A stretch of 64,000 nucleotides of DNA from Candidatus Pelagibacter sp. (lineage in GTDB: Bacteria > Pseudomonadota > Alphaproteobacteria > Pelagibacterales > Pelagibacteraceae): assembly GCA_028404615.1 (NCBI GenBank), contig JAOOBT010000005.1, forward strand, positions 1-64,000, read 5' to 3'. The notes beneath the pieces were generated by a model, which was not told the origin of the DNA, ran no database searches, and saw nothing but the letters and a program-made list of their open reading frames with translations. The stretch's first letter is position 1; the number at the start of each line of letters is the position of its first letter. The translations under genes were made by a program, and so were the position numbers. Of this stretch, positions 11,966 through 20,796 are shown piece after piece.

Positions 11966-12347
11966 ATACAGAAAAGCATTTAAAGGTCGAATACATGGAA
12001 ATGCCGCACGAGCTGTAAAACTAAATTATGGGCAATTTGGTTTAAAAGCGATTCAACCTGATAGAATTATAGGTAAACAAATCGAAGCAGCGAGAGTTGC
12101 TCTTACCAGATATATGAAAAGAACAGGAAAAGTTTGGACAAGGATATTTCCTAATATACCTGTCTCAAAGAAACCTACAGAGGTAAGAATGGGTAAAGGT
12201 AAAGGATCACCAGAATATTATGCGTGTAGAGTAAAACCAGGTAGAATTATTTTTGAGATTGATGGCGTAAGTGAAGAAATTGCAAGAGAGGCTTTATATA
12301 AAGCGTCAGCCAAACTACCAATTAAAACTAAATTTATTAAAAGATAA
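11943..12347 (+). CDS. rplP: 50S ribosomal protein L16
   Basis: Large-subunit protein that helps organise the A-site tRNA pocket. It has 134 residues. [16 protein letters not shown] is the invariant family N-terminus, which fixes the start 23 bases inside rps[21 protein letters not shown] is the conserved centre, including the Arg that is hydroxylated by YcfD in E. coli. The stop overlaps the rpmC start by one base. Confidence 0.97.
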   Translation: MLQPVRTKYRKAFKGRIHGNAARAVKLNYGQFGLKAIQPDRIIGKQIEAARVALTRYMKRTGKVWTRIFPNIPVSKKPTEVRMGKGKGSPEYYACRVKPGRIIFEIDGVSEEIAREALYKASAKLPIKTKFIKR

Positions 12348-12535
12348 TGGCGAAAAAAAAAGAAGATAAAAAGATGACTAAAGACCAAGCGACAAAAAAA
12401 ATTTTAACATTAAAAAAAGATTTATTTAATTTGAGATTTAAAAAAGTTAATAACCAAATTAATAATCCTGCTCAGTATAGTGAGATTAAAAGAAGTATAG
12501 CTAGGCTATATACAACAATAAAGAACTCTAAATGA
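12347..12535 (+). CDS. rpmC: 50S ribosomal protein L29
   Basis: Small helical protein near the exit tunnel that contacts L23. It has 62 residues, with a Lys-rich N-terminus followed by [20 protein letters not shown] and [10 protein letters not shown], which is the family pattern. Its position between rplP and rpsQ is universal. It overlaps rpsQ by 4 bases (ATGA). Confidence 0.94.
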   Translation: MAKKKEDKKMTKDQATKKILTLKKDLFNLRFKKVNNQINNPAQYSEIKRSIARLYTTIKNSK

Positions 12536-12759
12536 CAAAAAAAGTTTTAAAAGGAATAGTAACAAGTGCAAAAAACAATAAAACGATTGTTGTGGAAGTA
12601 ACAAGGAAATTTAAACACCCTTTTTACGAAAAGGTTATTAAAAGATCTAAAAAATACCACGCACATGATGAAAAAAATAAATTTAAAGAGGGAGAAAAAG
12701 TATCAATCATTGAAAGCAAACCTTTCTCTAAAAAGAAAACTTGGCAGGTAATGGAATAA
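12532..12759 (+). CDS. rpsQ: 30S ribosomal protein S17
   Basis: Primary 16S rRNA-binding protein with an OB fold. It has 75 residues. [20 protein letters not shown] and [19 protein letters not shown] match the family. The ATG overlaps the rpmC stop, and its own stop overlaps the rplN start (TAATG). Confidence 0.96.
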   Translation: MTKKVLKGIVTSAKNNKTIVVEVTRKFKHPFYEKVIKRSKKYHAHDEKNKFKEGEKVSIIESKPFSKKKTWQVME

Positions 12760-13127
12760 TGATTCAGATTCAAACAGAACTTACAGTTGCAGATAACACA
12801 GGCGCTAAAAGAGTCGAGTGTATAAAAGTGCTAGGTGGATCAAAAAGAAGATACGCATCAGTGGGTGATATAATTGTGATAAGTGTAAAAGATGCCATTC
12901 CTAAAGGCAAAGTAAAAAAAGGATCAGTGCATAAAGCTGTTGTAGTAAGAACTAGAAAAGAGATTTATCGTGATGATGGATCAAAAGTTCAGTTTGATAA
13001 AAACGCAGTAGTTTTAACAGATGAAAAGGGAGAGCCAATAGGAACAAGAATATTTGGTCCAGTAACAAGAGAGTTGAGAACTAGAGGTCACACGAAAATC
13101 ATATCATTAGCACCGGAGGTACTTTAA
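12759..13127 (+). CDS. rplN: 50S ribosomal protein L14
   Basis: Large-subunit protein at the subunit interface (bridge B8) and the docking site of RsfS. I place the start at the ATG at 12759, giving the canonical [17 protein letters not shown] and the usual 122 residues. An in-frame TTG at 12741 would add six residues with no family support. [20 protein letters not shown] and [13 protein letters not shown] are signature segments. Confidence 0.97.
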   Translation: MIQIQTELTVADNTGAKRVECIKVLGGSKRRYASVGDIIVISVKDAIPKGKVKKGSVHKAVVVRTRKEIYRDDGSKVQFDKNAVVLTDEKGEPIGTRIFGPVTRELRTRGHTKIISLAPEVL

Positions 13128-13129
13128 AA

Positions 13130-13381
13130 ATGATGTTAAAAAAAGGATCACAAGTGAAAATTATAACTGGGAGAGACAAAGGTAAAACTGGTGAAATTTT
13201 AGAAATAAATAGGAAGCTTAATAAGATAAAAATTAAATCAATTAATATGATTAAAAGACATACAAAACCAACTAAAGAAAACAAAGGCGGAATTATTTCT
13301 AAAGAAAGTTTTATACATCAATCAAATGTTAAGAATTTAGATGCCAAAAAAAATGAAAAGAAAGCAGTGAGTAAAAAATAA
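13130..13381 (+). CDS. rplX: 50S ribosomal protein L24, short form
   Basis: Assembly-initiator protein of the large subunit. The KOW motif is clear (KGSQVKIITGRDKGKTGEI) and the chain runs to FIHQSNVKNLD. It then ends in a Lys-rich tail at residue 83. Typical L24 is about 104 residues and continues with a strand carrying 'R(V/I)G(F/Y)..EDGKK(V/I)R'; that section is absent. The next gene starts at its stop, so this is not a visible frameshift. Two adjacent ATGs (13130 and 13133) are possible starts. Confidence 0.93.
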   Translation: MMLKKGSQVKIITGRDKGKTGEILEINRKLNKIKIKSINMIKRHTKPTKENKGGIISKESFIHQSNVKNLDAKKNEKKAVSKK

Positions 13382-13929
13382 TGTCAAGATTAAAAACCAC
13401 GTTTGAAAAAGAAATAGTTGCAAAACTCATGAGTAAATTATCTTTGAAAAATAAGCATGATGTCCCTAAATTTGAAAAAGTCATCTTAAACATGGGGCTA
13501 GGTGAAGATGCATCAGATGGTAAAAAGCTAAAGGCCTGCGCAGATGATATGGCATTAATCGCTGGTCAAAAACCAATTATTACAAAATTTAAAAAATCAA
13601 TTTCAAACTTTAAAACTAGAAAAGGATCTAATGCGGGAATTAAAGTTACCTTGAGGTCACAAATTATGTATGAGTTTATTGATAGACTAGTTAATATTGC
13701 ATTACCTAGAATTAAAGATTTTAGAGGACTATCAGCTAAGGGTATTGATAGTTCAAACAATTACTCATTTGGTGTAAAAGAACATATTATATTTCCTGAA
13801 GTTAATTTTGATAAAGTAGATAAGATTAGAGGGTTAGATATAACTATTGTTACATCAAGTAAAAATAAAGAAGGGACATTAGAATTGCTTAAGGAATTCA
13901 ATTTTCCTATGAATGATAAAAAAAACTAA
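13381..13929 (+). CDS. rplE: 50S ribosomal protein L5
   Basis: 5S rRNA-binding protein of the central protuberance. It has 182 residues. VPKFEKVILNMGLGE and ITKFKKSISNFKTRKG are hallmark segments, and the C-terminal FGVKEHIIFPEVNFDKVDKI follows. The ATG overlaps the rplX stop by one base, and rpsN follows after 8 bases. Confidence 0.97.
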   Translation: MSRLKTTFEKEIVAKLMSKLSLKNKHDVPKFEKVILNMGLGEDASDGKKLKACADDMALIAGQKPIITKFKKSISNFKTRKGSNAGIKVTLRSQIMYEFIDRLVNIALPRIKDFRGLSAKGIDSSNNYSFGVKEHIIFPEVNFDKVDKIRGLDITIVTSSKNKEGTLELLKEFNFPMNDKKN

Positions 13930-13937
13930 GGATAAAT

Positions 13938-14243
13938 ATGGCTAAAACAAGCGCAATACAAAAAAATCTAAGAAGAATGAGACTCGTCAAAAAATATGCC
14001 AAAAAAAGAGCAGCTTTGAAGAAAATAATTAATAATAGAAAACTTGACTTATCTGAAAGATTTGAAGCTCAACTAAAATTGAACAAGTTACCAAAAAATT
14101 CAGCAAAAATTAGAATTCGGAATAGATGTGAGGTTTCAGGAAGGCCTCATGGTGTTTATAGAAAATTAAGAATTTCAAGGATTGCACTTAGAGATATGGC
14201 ATCCGCAGGTAAAATTCCTGGAATAACAAAATCGAGTTGGTAG
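13938..14243 (+). CDS. rpsN: 30S ribosomal protein S14, zinc-free type
   Basis: Small-subunit head protein. It has 101 residues, the long zinc-independent form. The C-terminal RNRCEVSGRPHGVYRKLRIS has only one Cys, so there is no zinc ribbon. The SRIALRDMASAGKIPG end is canonical. It lies in the usual rplE-rpsN-rpsH order. Confidence 0.97.
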   Translation: MAKTSAIQKNLRRMRLVKKYAKKRAALKKIINNRKLDLSERFEAQLKLNKLPKNSAKIRIRNRCEVSGRPHGVYRKLRISRIALRDMASAGKIPGITKSSW

Positions 14244-14250
14244 GAGAATT

Positions 14251-14649
14251 ATGACATTAACAGATCCAATAGGTGATATGTTTTCAAGAATAAGAAACGG
14301 TCAAATGAGATCGTTAAATTCTATAGAAATTCCATCATCAAATTTTAGAAAAAATATTTTAAAAATACTTAAAAATGAGGGTTATATTAAAGATTATTTT
14401 ATTGAAAAAACAGAAAATAATAAAACAAGTTTAAAAATTTCTCTTAAGTATTATGAGGGAGATCCTGTTATAAAAGAAATCAAAAGGATTTCAAAACCAG
14501 GCAGAAGAGTTTATTCAAGAGCTACAAGCATTCCAAAAGTGATGAATGGCTTAGGATTGGCAATTTTATCAACTCCAAAAGGTGTTATGAGTGATGCAGA
14601 AGCTAGAAAAAACAATGTCGGTGGTGAAATAATTTGTAGGGTGTTTTAA
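14251..14649 (+). CDS. rpsH: 30S ribosomal protein S8
   Basis: Central-domain 16S rRNA-binding protein and, in E. coli, translational repressor of the spc operon. It has 132 residues. TDPIGDMFSRIRNGQ at the N-terminus and GLGLAILSTPKGVMSDAEAR at the C-terminus are diagnostic. A purine-rich GGAG lies just upstream of the ATG. The stop overlaps the rplF start by one base. Confidence 0.97.
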   Translation: MTLTDPIGDMFSRIRNGQMRSLNSIEIPSSNFRKNILKILKNEGYIKDYFIEKTENNKTSLKISLKYYEGDPVIKEIKRISKPGRRVYSRATSIPKVMNGLGLAILSTPKGVMSDAEARKNNVGGEIICRVF

Positions 14650-15191
14650 TGTCAAAGATTGGTAAAAAAAATATTATAATTCCTAAAGACTCCTCAATAA
14701 AAATTGAGGGAGCAAATCTAACTATTTCCGGACCTAAGGGTACAAAAAAACTTTCTATAAATGACAAAATCTTTTCATCAAAATTAAATGAGAGTGAATT
14801 TAAAATTCAACCTATTGCCAAAAATATTGATAAAAAAACTTCAATCATGTGGGGTACTTATAGAAGTTTGATTAATAATGCAGTTACAGGAGTTACAACA
14901 GGGCATGAAAAAATATTAGAACTAAGCGGTGTTGGTTTTAGAGCAAACATAAAAGGAGATGCTTTAAATTTGCAAATAGGATTTAGTCACGAAGTTAATT
15001 TTAAGTTTCCTAAAGAAATTAAAATTACAGTTGAAAAACAAACAATTATCAAAATTACCGGTGTAGATAAGGAATTAGTTTCTAAAATTGCTGCTGATAT
15101 AAAAAATTTGAAACCTGTAGAACCTTACAAAGCAAAGGGTATAAAAGAAAAAGGCCAATTTGTATTAAGAAAAGAGGGTAAGAAGAAGTAA
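14649..15191 (+). CDS. rplF: 50S ribosomal protein L6
   Basis: Large-subunit protein near the GTPase-factor site. It has 180 residues. It shows the duplicated L6 fold, with MSKIGKKNIIIP at the start and the C-terminal signature PYKAKGIKEKGQFVLRKEGK. TAATG overlaps join it to rpsH and rplR. Confidence 0.97.
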   Translation: MSKIGKKNIIIPKDSSIKIEGANLTISGPKGTKKLSINDKIFSSKLNESEFKIQPIAKNIDKKTSIMWGTYRSLINNAVTGVTTGHEKILELSGVGFRANIKGDALNLQIGFSHEVNFKFPKEIKITVEKQTIIKITGVDKELVSKIAADIKNLKPVEPYKAKGIKEKGQFVLRKEGKKK

Positions 15192-15541
15192 TGAAAATCA
15201 ATAATAAAATAAAAAGAAAATTAAGGAACAGAAAAAAATTGAAAAACGTAAATATAAATCGTTATAGAGTTTCAGTTTCAAAATCTTTAAATAATCTATC
15301 TGCTCAAATTATAGATGATAAACAAAAAAAAACATTAGTTTCTGCCTCATCTATTGAGAAAGAAATTAAAAGTAAAAAAGTTAAAAAAATGGAAAAATCA
15401 AGTTTAATTGGTGAAATCTTAGCAAAGCGAGCAAAAGATAAAAAGATCAACGAAGTTTATTTTGATAGGGGTGGGTACAAATACCACGGAAGAATTAAAA
15501 TATTTGCTGAGACTTTAAGAAAAAACGGATTAAAATTTTAA
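15191..15541 (+). CDS. rplR: 50S ribosomal protein L18
   Basis: 5S rRNA-binding protein. It has 116 residues. A Lys/Arg-rich N-terminal arm is followed by [20 protein letters not shown] and the C-terminal [19 protein letters not shown], the most conserved part of the family. It lies between rplF and rpsE as expected. Confidence 0.96.
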   Translation: MKINNKIKRKLRNRKKLKNVNINRYRVSVSKSLNNLSAQIIDDKQKKTLVSASSIEKEIKSKKVKKMEKSSLIGEILAKRAKDKKINEVYFDRGGYKYHGRIKIFAETLRKNGLKF

Positions 15542-15542
15542 T

Positions 15543-16061
15543 ATGTCAGATAATAAAAAAACTGAGAATGAAATAAAAGAAAAATTAGTTGCAATAAATA
15601 GAATTACTAAAGTTGTGAAAGGTGGAAGAAGATTTGGATTTGCGGCATTAGTAGTGGTTGGCAATCAGAAAGGTTCTATTGGAATAGGACAAGGAAAGTC
15701 TAAACAGGTCCCTGACGCAATTAAAAAAGCGACAGAGGTCGCAAAAAGAAATTTGATAAAGATACCTCTTAAAGAAGGTCGAACTTTACATCATGATGTA
15801 AAAGGCAAAAATGGTTCTGGCAAAGTTTTCTTGAGAGCCGCACCTGCTGGAACTGGAATTATTGCAGGAGGAGCTATTCGTTCTGTGTGCGAGGTTTTAG
15901 GCATTCAAGATGTAGTTGCTAAATCTTTAGGTTCAGCTAATCCGCATAATGTTTTAAAGGCTTGTGTTAATGGTCTGAAATCTCAAATTTCTCCAAAAAT
16001 TTTATCGGCCATAAGAGGAAAAAAAATTTCGGATATAGTTTTAAAAAGAGAGGCTAAATAA
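15543..16061 (+). CDS. rpsE: 30S ribosomal protein S5
   Basis: Small-subunit protein at the mRNA entry channel involved in decoding fidelity. It has 172 residues. An S5 double-stranded RNA-binding domain ([20 protein letters not shown]) precedes the C-terminal fold with [20 protein letters not shown]. The next gene, rplO, starts on the last base of this one, so rpmD (L30), commonly between them, is missing. Confidence 0.97.
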   Translation: MSDNKKTENEIKEKLVAINRITKVVKGGRRFGFAALVVVGNQKGSIGIGQGKSKQVPDAIKKATEVAKRNLIKIPLKEGRTLHHDVKGKNGSGKVFLRAAPAGTGIIAGGAIRSVCEVLGIQDVVAKSLGSANPHNVLKACVNGLKSQISPKILSAIRGKKISDIVLKREAK

Positions 16062-16513
16062 TGCAATTAAGCAGTTTAATTAAAAGTAATAAAAAAAAAA
16101 TTAGAGTTGGTAGAGGAATAGGTTCTGGTAAAGGAAAAACCTCTTCAAGAGGTCACAAAGGGCAAAAATCAAGATCTGGTGTTGCGATAAAAAGTTTTGA
16201 GGGAGGTCAAATGCCTTTATACAGAAGATTACCAAAAAGGGGTTTCAAATCCTTAAATAAAAATTATACAGCTATCTTAAATCTCTCAAAAATTCAAAAA
16301 ATTTTAGATAAATCTCAAAATAATATCAAAAACTCTTTAGATCTTAAAATTTTAAAAGAGAAAAAATTAATTAATAAAAAATTTTTAAAACTTAAAATTT
16401 TAGGAACAGGTGAAATAAAAAAAAATATAGAAATTTCTGCACATTTTGCCTCAAAACAAGCTTTATCTAAAATAGAAAAAGCGGGTGGTAAAATAAGCAT
16501 AATTAAAAAATAA
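16061..16513 (+). CDS. rplO: 50S ribosomal protein L15
   Basis: Late-assembly large-subunit protein. It has 150 residues. The Gly-rich N-terminal arm (VGRGIGSGKGKTSSRGHKGQ) and FEGGQMPLYRRLPKRGFK are diagnostic. The C-terminal half is Lys/Ile/Leu-rich and divergent but ends with the usual ASKQALSKIEKAGG. It is followed by secY after 5 bases. Confidence 0.96.
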   Translation: MQLSSLIKSNKKKIRVGRGIGSGKGKTSSRGHKGQKSRSGVAIKSFEGGQMPLYRRLPKRGFKSLNKNYTAILNLSKIQKILDKSQNNIKNSLDLKILKEKKLINKKFLKLKILGTGEIKKNIEISAHFASKQALSKIEKAGGKISIIKK

Positions 16514-16518
16514 AAATT

Positions 16519-17823
16519 ATGTCTAGTGAAACACTCAATACCGCTGGTGCTTTTAGTCAGGCTAAAGACTTAAAAAATAGAATATTATTTACTATATTAA
16601 TACTTATTATTTACCGTTTAGGAACATATGTTCCTTTGGCAGGCATCGATCCTTTAGCATTAAAAGAAATTATGGCCTCAAGCCAAAAAGGTTTACTTGG
16701 AATGTTTAATATGTTTTCAGGAGGAGCCGTTACTAGAATGGCTATTTTTGCATTAGGTATTATGCCTTACATCTCGTCTTCAATTATTGTTCAATTATTA
16801 ACTGGAGTTTCTGATTATTTTAAAAATCTTAAAGAACAAGGTGAAACGGGAAGAAAAAAAATTACTCAGATTACTCGATATGGAACAGTTCTAATTGCAA
16901 CTTTACAAGGTTATGGCGTTTCTGTTGGTTTAGAAAATGCTGGTAATCTAGTTATAGAGCCAGGTATGTCCTTTAGGGTTATAACAACTATTTCTCTTGT
17001 AGCTGGAACAACATTTTTAATGTGGTTAGGCGAACAAATAACTCTAAGAGGGGTTGGAAACGGTATATCACTAATAATTTTTTCAGGAATAGTAGCTGAA
17101 ATTCCTAGAGCTTTAGTTTCAACTTTTGAACTTGGAAGAACAGGTGCATTGTCAGCTTTAATGATTGTTGGAATATTTATTCTAGTAATTCTAACAGTGC
17201 TTTTTATAGTATTCTTTGAAAGAGCAATGAGGAAAATTTTAATCAATTATCCAAAAAGACAAGTAGGAAATAAAATGTATGGAGGTGAGTCTTCTCATCT
17301 TCCGCTCAAAATCAATACTGCCGGAGTAATCCCAGCAATATTTGCATCTGCCTTACTTCTTCTACCAATAACTATAACAAATTTTGGATTTGCTGAGTCT
17401 GATACATTTTTAAAAGTATCATCGATGTTTACTCAAGGACAGCCACTTTACATGCTTCTCTATGCGTCAGGAATAATATTCTTTTCTTTTTTTTATACTT
17501 CTATTGTTTTTAATCCAAAAGAGACGGCGGAAAATTTAAGAAAATACGGCGGATATATACCTGGCATTAGACCAGGCGAAAGAACGGCTGAATATATTGA
17601 TACGATACTTATAAGATTAACTACAGTAGGATCATTATATTTGACTTTTGTTTGCTTAATGCCTGAATTTTTAATAGCAAAATACCCAATACCATTTTAT
17701 TTAGGCGGAACATCAATTTTAATTGTTGTAGTTGTAGCTATGGACACAGTTACTCAAGTCCAAACTAGATTGATGAGCTCGCAATACGAGTCACTAATTA
17801 AAAAAACAAAATTTGGTAAGTAA
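16519..17823 (+). CDS. secY: Protein translocase subunit SecY
   Basis: Channel subunit of the Sec translocon in the inner membrane. It has 434 residues with about ten hydrophobic segments. RLGTYVPLAGIDP, the MFSGGAVTRMAIFALGIMPYI plug/TM2 region and the cytoplasmic loop GYIPGIRPGERTAEYID are characteristic. It ends the spc cluster. rpmJ, which follows secY in E. coli, is absent; adk follows instead, the usual alphaproteobacterial order. Confidence 0.97.
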   Translation: MSSETLNTAGAFSQAKDLKNRILFTILILIIYRLGTYVPLAGIDPLALKEIMASSQKGLLGMFNMFSGGAVTRMAIFALGIMPYISSSIIVQLLTGVSDYFKNLKEQGETGRKKITQITRYGTVLIATLQGYGVSVGLENAGNLVIEPGMSFRVITTISLVAGTTFLMWLGEQITLRGVGNGISLIIFSGIVAEIPRALVSTFELGRTGALSALMIVGIFILVILTVLFIVFFERAMRKILINYPKRQVGNKMYGGESSHLPLKINTAGVIPAIFASALLLLPITITNFGFAESDTFLKVSSMFTQGQPLYMLLYASGIIFFSFFYTSIVFNPKETAENLRKYGGYIPGIRPGERTAEYIDTILIRLTTVGSLYLTFVCLMPEFLIAKYPIPFYLGGTSILIVVVVAMDTVTQVQTRLMSSQYESLIKKTKFGK

Positions 17824-17831
17824 TTAAGTAA

Positions 17832-18404
17832 ATGAACATTGTTATTTTTGGTCCACCTGGAGCAGGCAAAGGAACTCAATCAAACTTTATTGTTAAAAAA
17901 TTCAATTTATATCAAATATCAACTGGAGAACTTTTAAGAAAAGAAATTAATGATAAAACTCAGTTAGGCCAACAAATTTCCTCAATAATAAATGCTGGAA
18001 ATTTAGTTTCAGATGAGATTGTAGGTAATTTAATTGAAAAATTTATTATTAATGAAGATTATAAAAATAGACTTATTTTTGACGGATATCCAAGGAATTT
18101 GTCACAGGCAAAATACTTAGATGTTCTACTAAAAAGAAATAATCAAAAAATAGAAATTGCTCTTAAATTATCAGTAAGTTTGGAAACTATAAAAAAAAGA
18201 ATTTTCGAAAGAAAGAATTTAGAGAAAAGAGCTGATGATAATGAGAAAACTGCTATTAAAAGATATGAAACATATGAAAATAATATTGAGCCTGTAATTA
18301 ATTTTTATAAAAAAAGTGATTTACTCCAAGTAGTTAATGGTGAGGCATCTATAACCGAAATTAGTGATGAAATTAGCGCCTTAATAGAGGGTAAGAAGGG
18401 TTGA
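17832..18404 (+). CDS. adk: Adenylate kinase
   Basis: Interconverts ATP + AMP and 2 ADP. The P-loop [10 protein letters not shown] occupies residues 7-16, the AMP-site DGYPRN follows, and R-R-D type residues occur in [19 protein letters not shown]. At 190 residues it is the short type without an inserted zinc-binding LID domain, as in many alphaproteobacteria. The stop codon overlaps the -35 box of the candidate promoter for the downstream rpsM operon. Confidence 0.96.
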   Translation: MNIVIFGPPGAGKGTQSNFIVKKFNLYQISTGELLRKEINDKTQLGQQISSIINAGNLVSDEIVGNLIEKFIINEDYKNRLIFDGYPRNLSQAKYLDVLLKRNNQKIEIALKLSVSLETIKKRIFERKNLEKRADDNEKTAIKRYETYENNIEPVINFYKKSDLLQVVNGEASITEISDEISALIEGKKG

Positions 18405-18428
18405 CTTTAAGAGATTAGACAATATAAA
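18401..18428 (+). promoter_or_regulatory. Candidate sigma-70 promoter for rpsM-rpsK-rpoA-rplQ
   Basis: TTGACT (18401-18406), a 16-base spacer and TATAAA (18423-18428) form a near-consensus promoter. The -35 box includes the adk TGA stop (18402-18404). The predicted start near 18435 would give a leader of about 20 bases before the rpsM ATG at 18457. It would let the alpha operon be transcribed independently of spc. Confidence 0.55.
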
Positions 18429-18456
18429 TACGCAGGAAAATAAAACTCATAAATTT

Positions 18457-18840
18457 ATGGCTCGAATTGCAGGGATAAATATCCCACAAAACAAGATTGT
18501 TAGCATTGCATTAACATATATTCACGGGATAGGACTACATTCTTCAAAGAAAATTTGCAAAAAATTAGAAATTCCATCTTCAAAAAGAGTGAATGAATTA
18601 TCTGAAGAGGAGGTTTTAAAAATAAGGGAATTTATCGATGCTAATCATAAGGTAGAGGGAGATTTGAGAAGAGAAGTTTCGGTAAATATTAAAAGATTAG
18701 TAGATCTTGCTTGTTACAGAGGCTCAAGACATAAAAAGAAACTACCTGTAAGAGGTCAGAGAACCCAATGTAATGCTAGAACAAGAAAAGGTAAAGCTAT
18801 AGCAATTGCAGGCAAAAAATTAACACCACTTAAAAAATAG
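18457..18840 (+). CDS. rpsM: 30S ribosomal protein S13
   Basis: Small-subunit head protein contacting P-site tRNA and the L5 bridge. It has 127 residues. [26 protein letters not shown] at the start, read as two halves, and the basic tail [15 protein letters not shown] are diagnostic. The 52-base gap after adk holds the candidate promoter described above. Confidence 0.97.
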   Translation: MARIAGINIPQNKIVSIALTYIHGIGLHSSKKICKKLEIPSSKRVNELSEEEVLKIREFIDANHKVEGDLRREVSVNIKRLVDLACYRGSRHKKKLPVRGQRTQCNARTRKGKAIAIAGKKLTPLKK

Positions 18841-18846
18841 ACTTTA

Positions 18847-19302
18847 ATGAATAAAAAAAATGAAAAAGCTATAAAGAAACCTGAAACAAAAGATATAAAA
18901 AAAGTTGAGGCTAAAAAAGTAAGTTCTTTTAAAAAAAAGAAAAAAGTAAAAAAGAATATAACCTCAGGAATTGCTTACGTTTACTCAACATTCAATAACA
19001 CAATAATTTCTATCGCAGATGAAAGTGGTAATGTTGTGTCTTGGTCATCAGCAGGTGCAAAAGGTTTTAAAGGATCAAGAAAATCCACTCCGTACGCTGC
19101 TCAAGTTGCTGCAGACGATGCTGGAGCAAAAGCTTTTGAGCAGGGTTTAAGAACATTAACAGTTCAGGTAAAAGGGCCGGGATCAGGAAGAGAGACCGCT
19201 TTAAGATCTTTACAATCACGAGGTTTTAAAATTCTATCAATAAAAGATACGACACCAATGCCACATAACGGGGCAAGACCGCCAAAAAGAAGGAGAGTAT
19301 AA
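18847..19302 (+). CDS. rpsK: 30S ribosomal protein S11
   Basis: Platform protein of the small subunit at the E site. It has 151 residues, longer than the 129 of E. coli because of a Lys-rich N-terminal extension of about 38 residues. From [20 protein letters not shown] onward it is canonical, ending in [16 protein letters not shown]. The start is the only ATG that keeps a reasonable 6-base spacing to rpsM. Confidence 0.96.
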   Translation: MNKKNEKAIKKPETKDIKKVEAKKVSSFKKKKKVKKNITSGIAYVYSTFNNTIISIADESGNVVSWSSAGAKGFKGSRKSTPYAAQVAADDAGAKAFEQGLRTLTVQVKGPGSGRETALRSLQSRGFKILSIKDTTPMPHNGARPPKRRRV

Positions 19303-20336
19303 TGCAAACTACATCAAATGTAATAGATAAAAACTGGAAAGCACTTATTAAACCAAATAAATTAGACATTACAAGCAATGAAGACAAAACTATCGCAAAG
19401 GTTATTGCAGAACCATTAGAAAAAGGTTTTGGTCAAACGATTGGAAATTCTTTAAGAAGAATTTTATTATCCTCAATTCAAGGTGCTGCGGTTACCGCCA
19501 TTCAAATAGATGGTGTTCTCCATGAGTTTTCTTCTATTAAAGGGGTAAGTGAAGACGTAACAGATATTGTATTAAATATTAAAAATTTAGCAATCAAATC
19601 TTCCTCATCAAGTCCTAAAAAGATTATTTTAGACATTAAAGGTCCAAAAGAAGTCAAAGCAAAAGATATAACCCTAGTTCCAGAAATACAAATTTTAAAT
19701 CCTGAGCAAATAATTTGTAATCTTGATGAAAAAACCCATTTTCATATGGAGTTAATGGTAAGTACTGGTAAAGGATATGTTGCTGCTCCAAAAAATAAAT
19801 CAGAGGATAGTCCTCTAGGATTAATTCCAATAGACTCATTATTTAGCCCAGTTAAAAAAGTTTCATTCTCTGTAGAAAACACAAGGGCAGGAAGCGCATT
19901 AGATTATGACAAATTAGTTATGACAGTTGAAACTAATGGCACAGTTGATGCAGAAGATGCTATAGCTTATTCAGCTAGAATTTTTCAAGATCAATTATCA
20001 ATGTTCGTTAATTTTGAAGATCCGCAAGAAGTGGTTAAAGAAGTTAAATCAACCGAACCTGAGTTTAATAGAAATTTATTAAAAAGAGTTGAAGAGCTTG
20101 AACTTTCAGTTAGGTCGATGAATTGTTTAAAAAATGATAACATTATCTATATAGGGGATTTAGTTCAAAAAACTGAACCAGAAATGCTTAGAACTCCAAA
20201 TTTTGGAAGAAAATCTTTAAATGAAATTAAAGAAGTCTTGAATACAATGTCTTTATACTTAGGTATGGAAATACCAAATTGGCCACCTGATAATATCGCT
20301 GAGCTTTCAAAGAAACTTGAGGAAAATAGTTATTAA
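19302..20336 (+). CDS. rpoA: DNA-directed RNA polymerase subunit alpha
   Basis: Assembly scaffold and activator target of RNA polymerase. It has 344 residues. The N-terminal dimerisation domain shows [21 protein letters not shown] across residues 44-64. The C-terminal domain contains [17 protein letters not shown] and [16 protein letters not shown], the DNA and activator contact helices. It lies in the normal rpsK-rpoA-rplQ order with one-base overlaps on both sides. Confidence 0.98.
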   Translation: MQTTSNVIDKNWKALIKPNKLDITSNEDKTIAKVIAEPLEKGFGQTIGNSLRRILLSSIQGAAVTAIQIDGVLHEFSSIKGVSEDVTDIVLNIKNLAIKSSSSSPKKIILDIKGPKEVKAKDITLVPEIQILNPEQIICNLDEKTHFHMELMVSTGKGYVAAPKNKSEDSPLGLIPIDSLFSPVKKVSFSVENTRAGSALDYDKLVMTVETNGTVDAEDAIAYSARIFQDQLSMFVNFEDPQEVVKEVKSTEPEFNRNLLKRVEELELSVRSMNCLKNDNIIYIGDLVQKTEPEMLRTPNFGRKSLNEIKEVLNTMSLYLGMEIPNWPPDNIAELSKKLEENSY

Positions 20337-20785
20337 TGAGACACGGATTAGGTTACAGAAAGCTTAATAAAACTAGCGAACATCGAAAGGCTCTTTTTAA
20401 GAATATGTTAAATTCTTTAATAAAATACGAGCAAATTATAACTACATTGCCTAAGGCGAAAGAACTTAAACCTCAAATTGATAAAGTTATAACGATTGGA
20501 AAAAAAAATATCTTAAGCAATAAAAAAAGATTATTTTCTAAACTTCAAGATAAAAAATCTGTGACTAAAGTTTTCGATGAACTTTCAAAAAGATATAGCT
20601 CAAGAAAAGGTGGATATTCTAGAGTTTTAAAAGCTGGTTTTAGAACTGGTGATGATGCCCCAATGGCAGTTATCGAACTGGTTGATAGAAATCCTGAAGC
20701 AAAAAAAATAGATAAACCAAAAAAAACTGACACAAAAGATAAAAAAAAGGAAGCTTTAGCAGAGCCTAAAGTAGCAAGCAAATAA
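20336..20785 (+). CDS. rplQ: 50S ribosomal protein L17
   Basis: Large-subunit protein near the exit tunnel. It has 149 residues. [20 protein letters not shown] is invariant and [18 protein letters not shown] closes the core. About 30 further residues form a Lys/Asp/Glu/Ala-rich tail not present in the 127-residue E. coli protein. Confidence 0.97.
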   Translation: MRHGLGYRKLNKTSEHRKALFKNMLNSLIKYEQIITTLPKAKELKPQIDKVITIGKKNILSNKKRLFSKLQDKKSVTKVFDELSKRYSSRKGGYSRVLKAGFRTGDDAPMAVIELVDRNPEAKKIDKPKKTDTKDKKKEALAEPKVASK

Positions 20786-20796
20786 ATCAAGCTTTC

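Noticed and set aside
12741..12758. TTG start for L14 giving six more residues
   Set aside because: The conserved L14 N-terminus begins MIQ at 12759, and that ATG overlaps the rpsQ stop as at other junctions in the operon.
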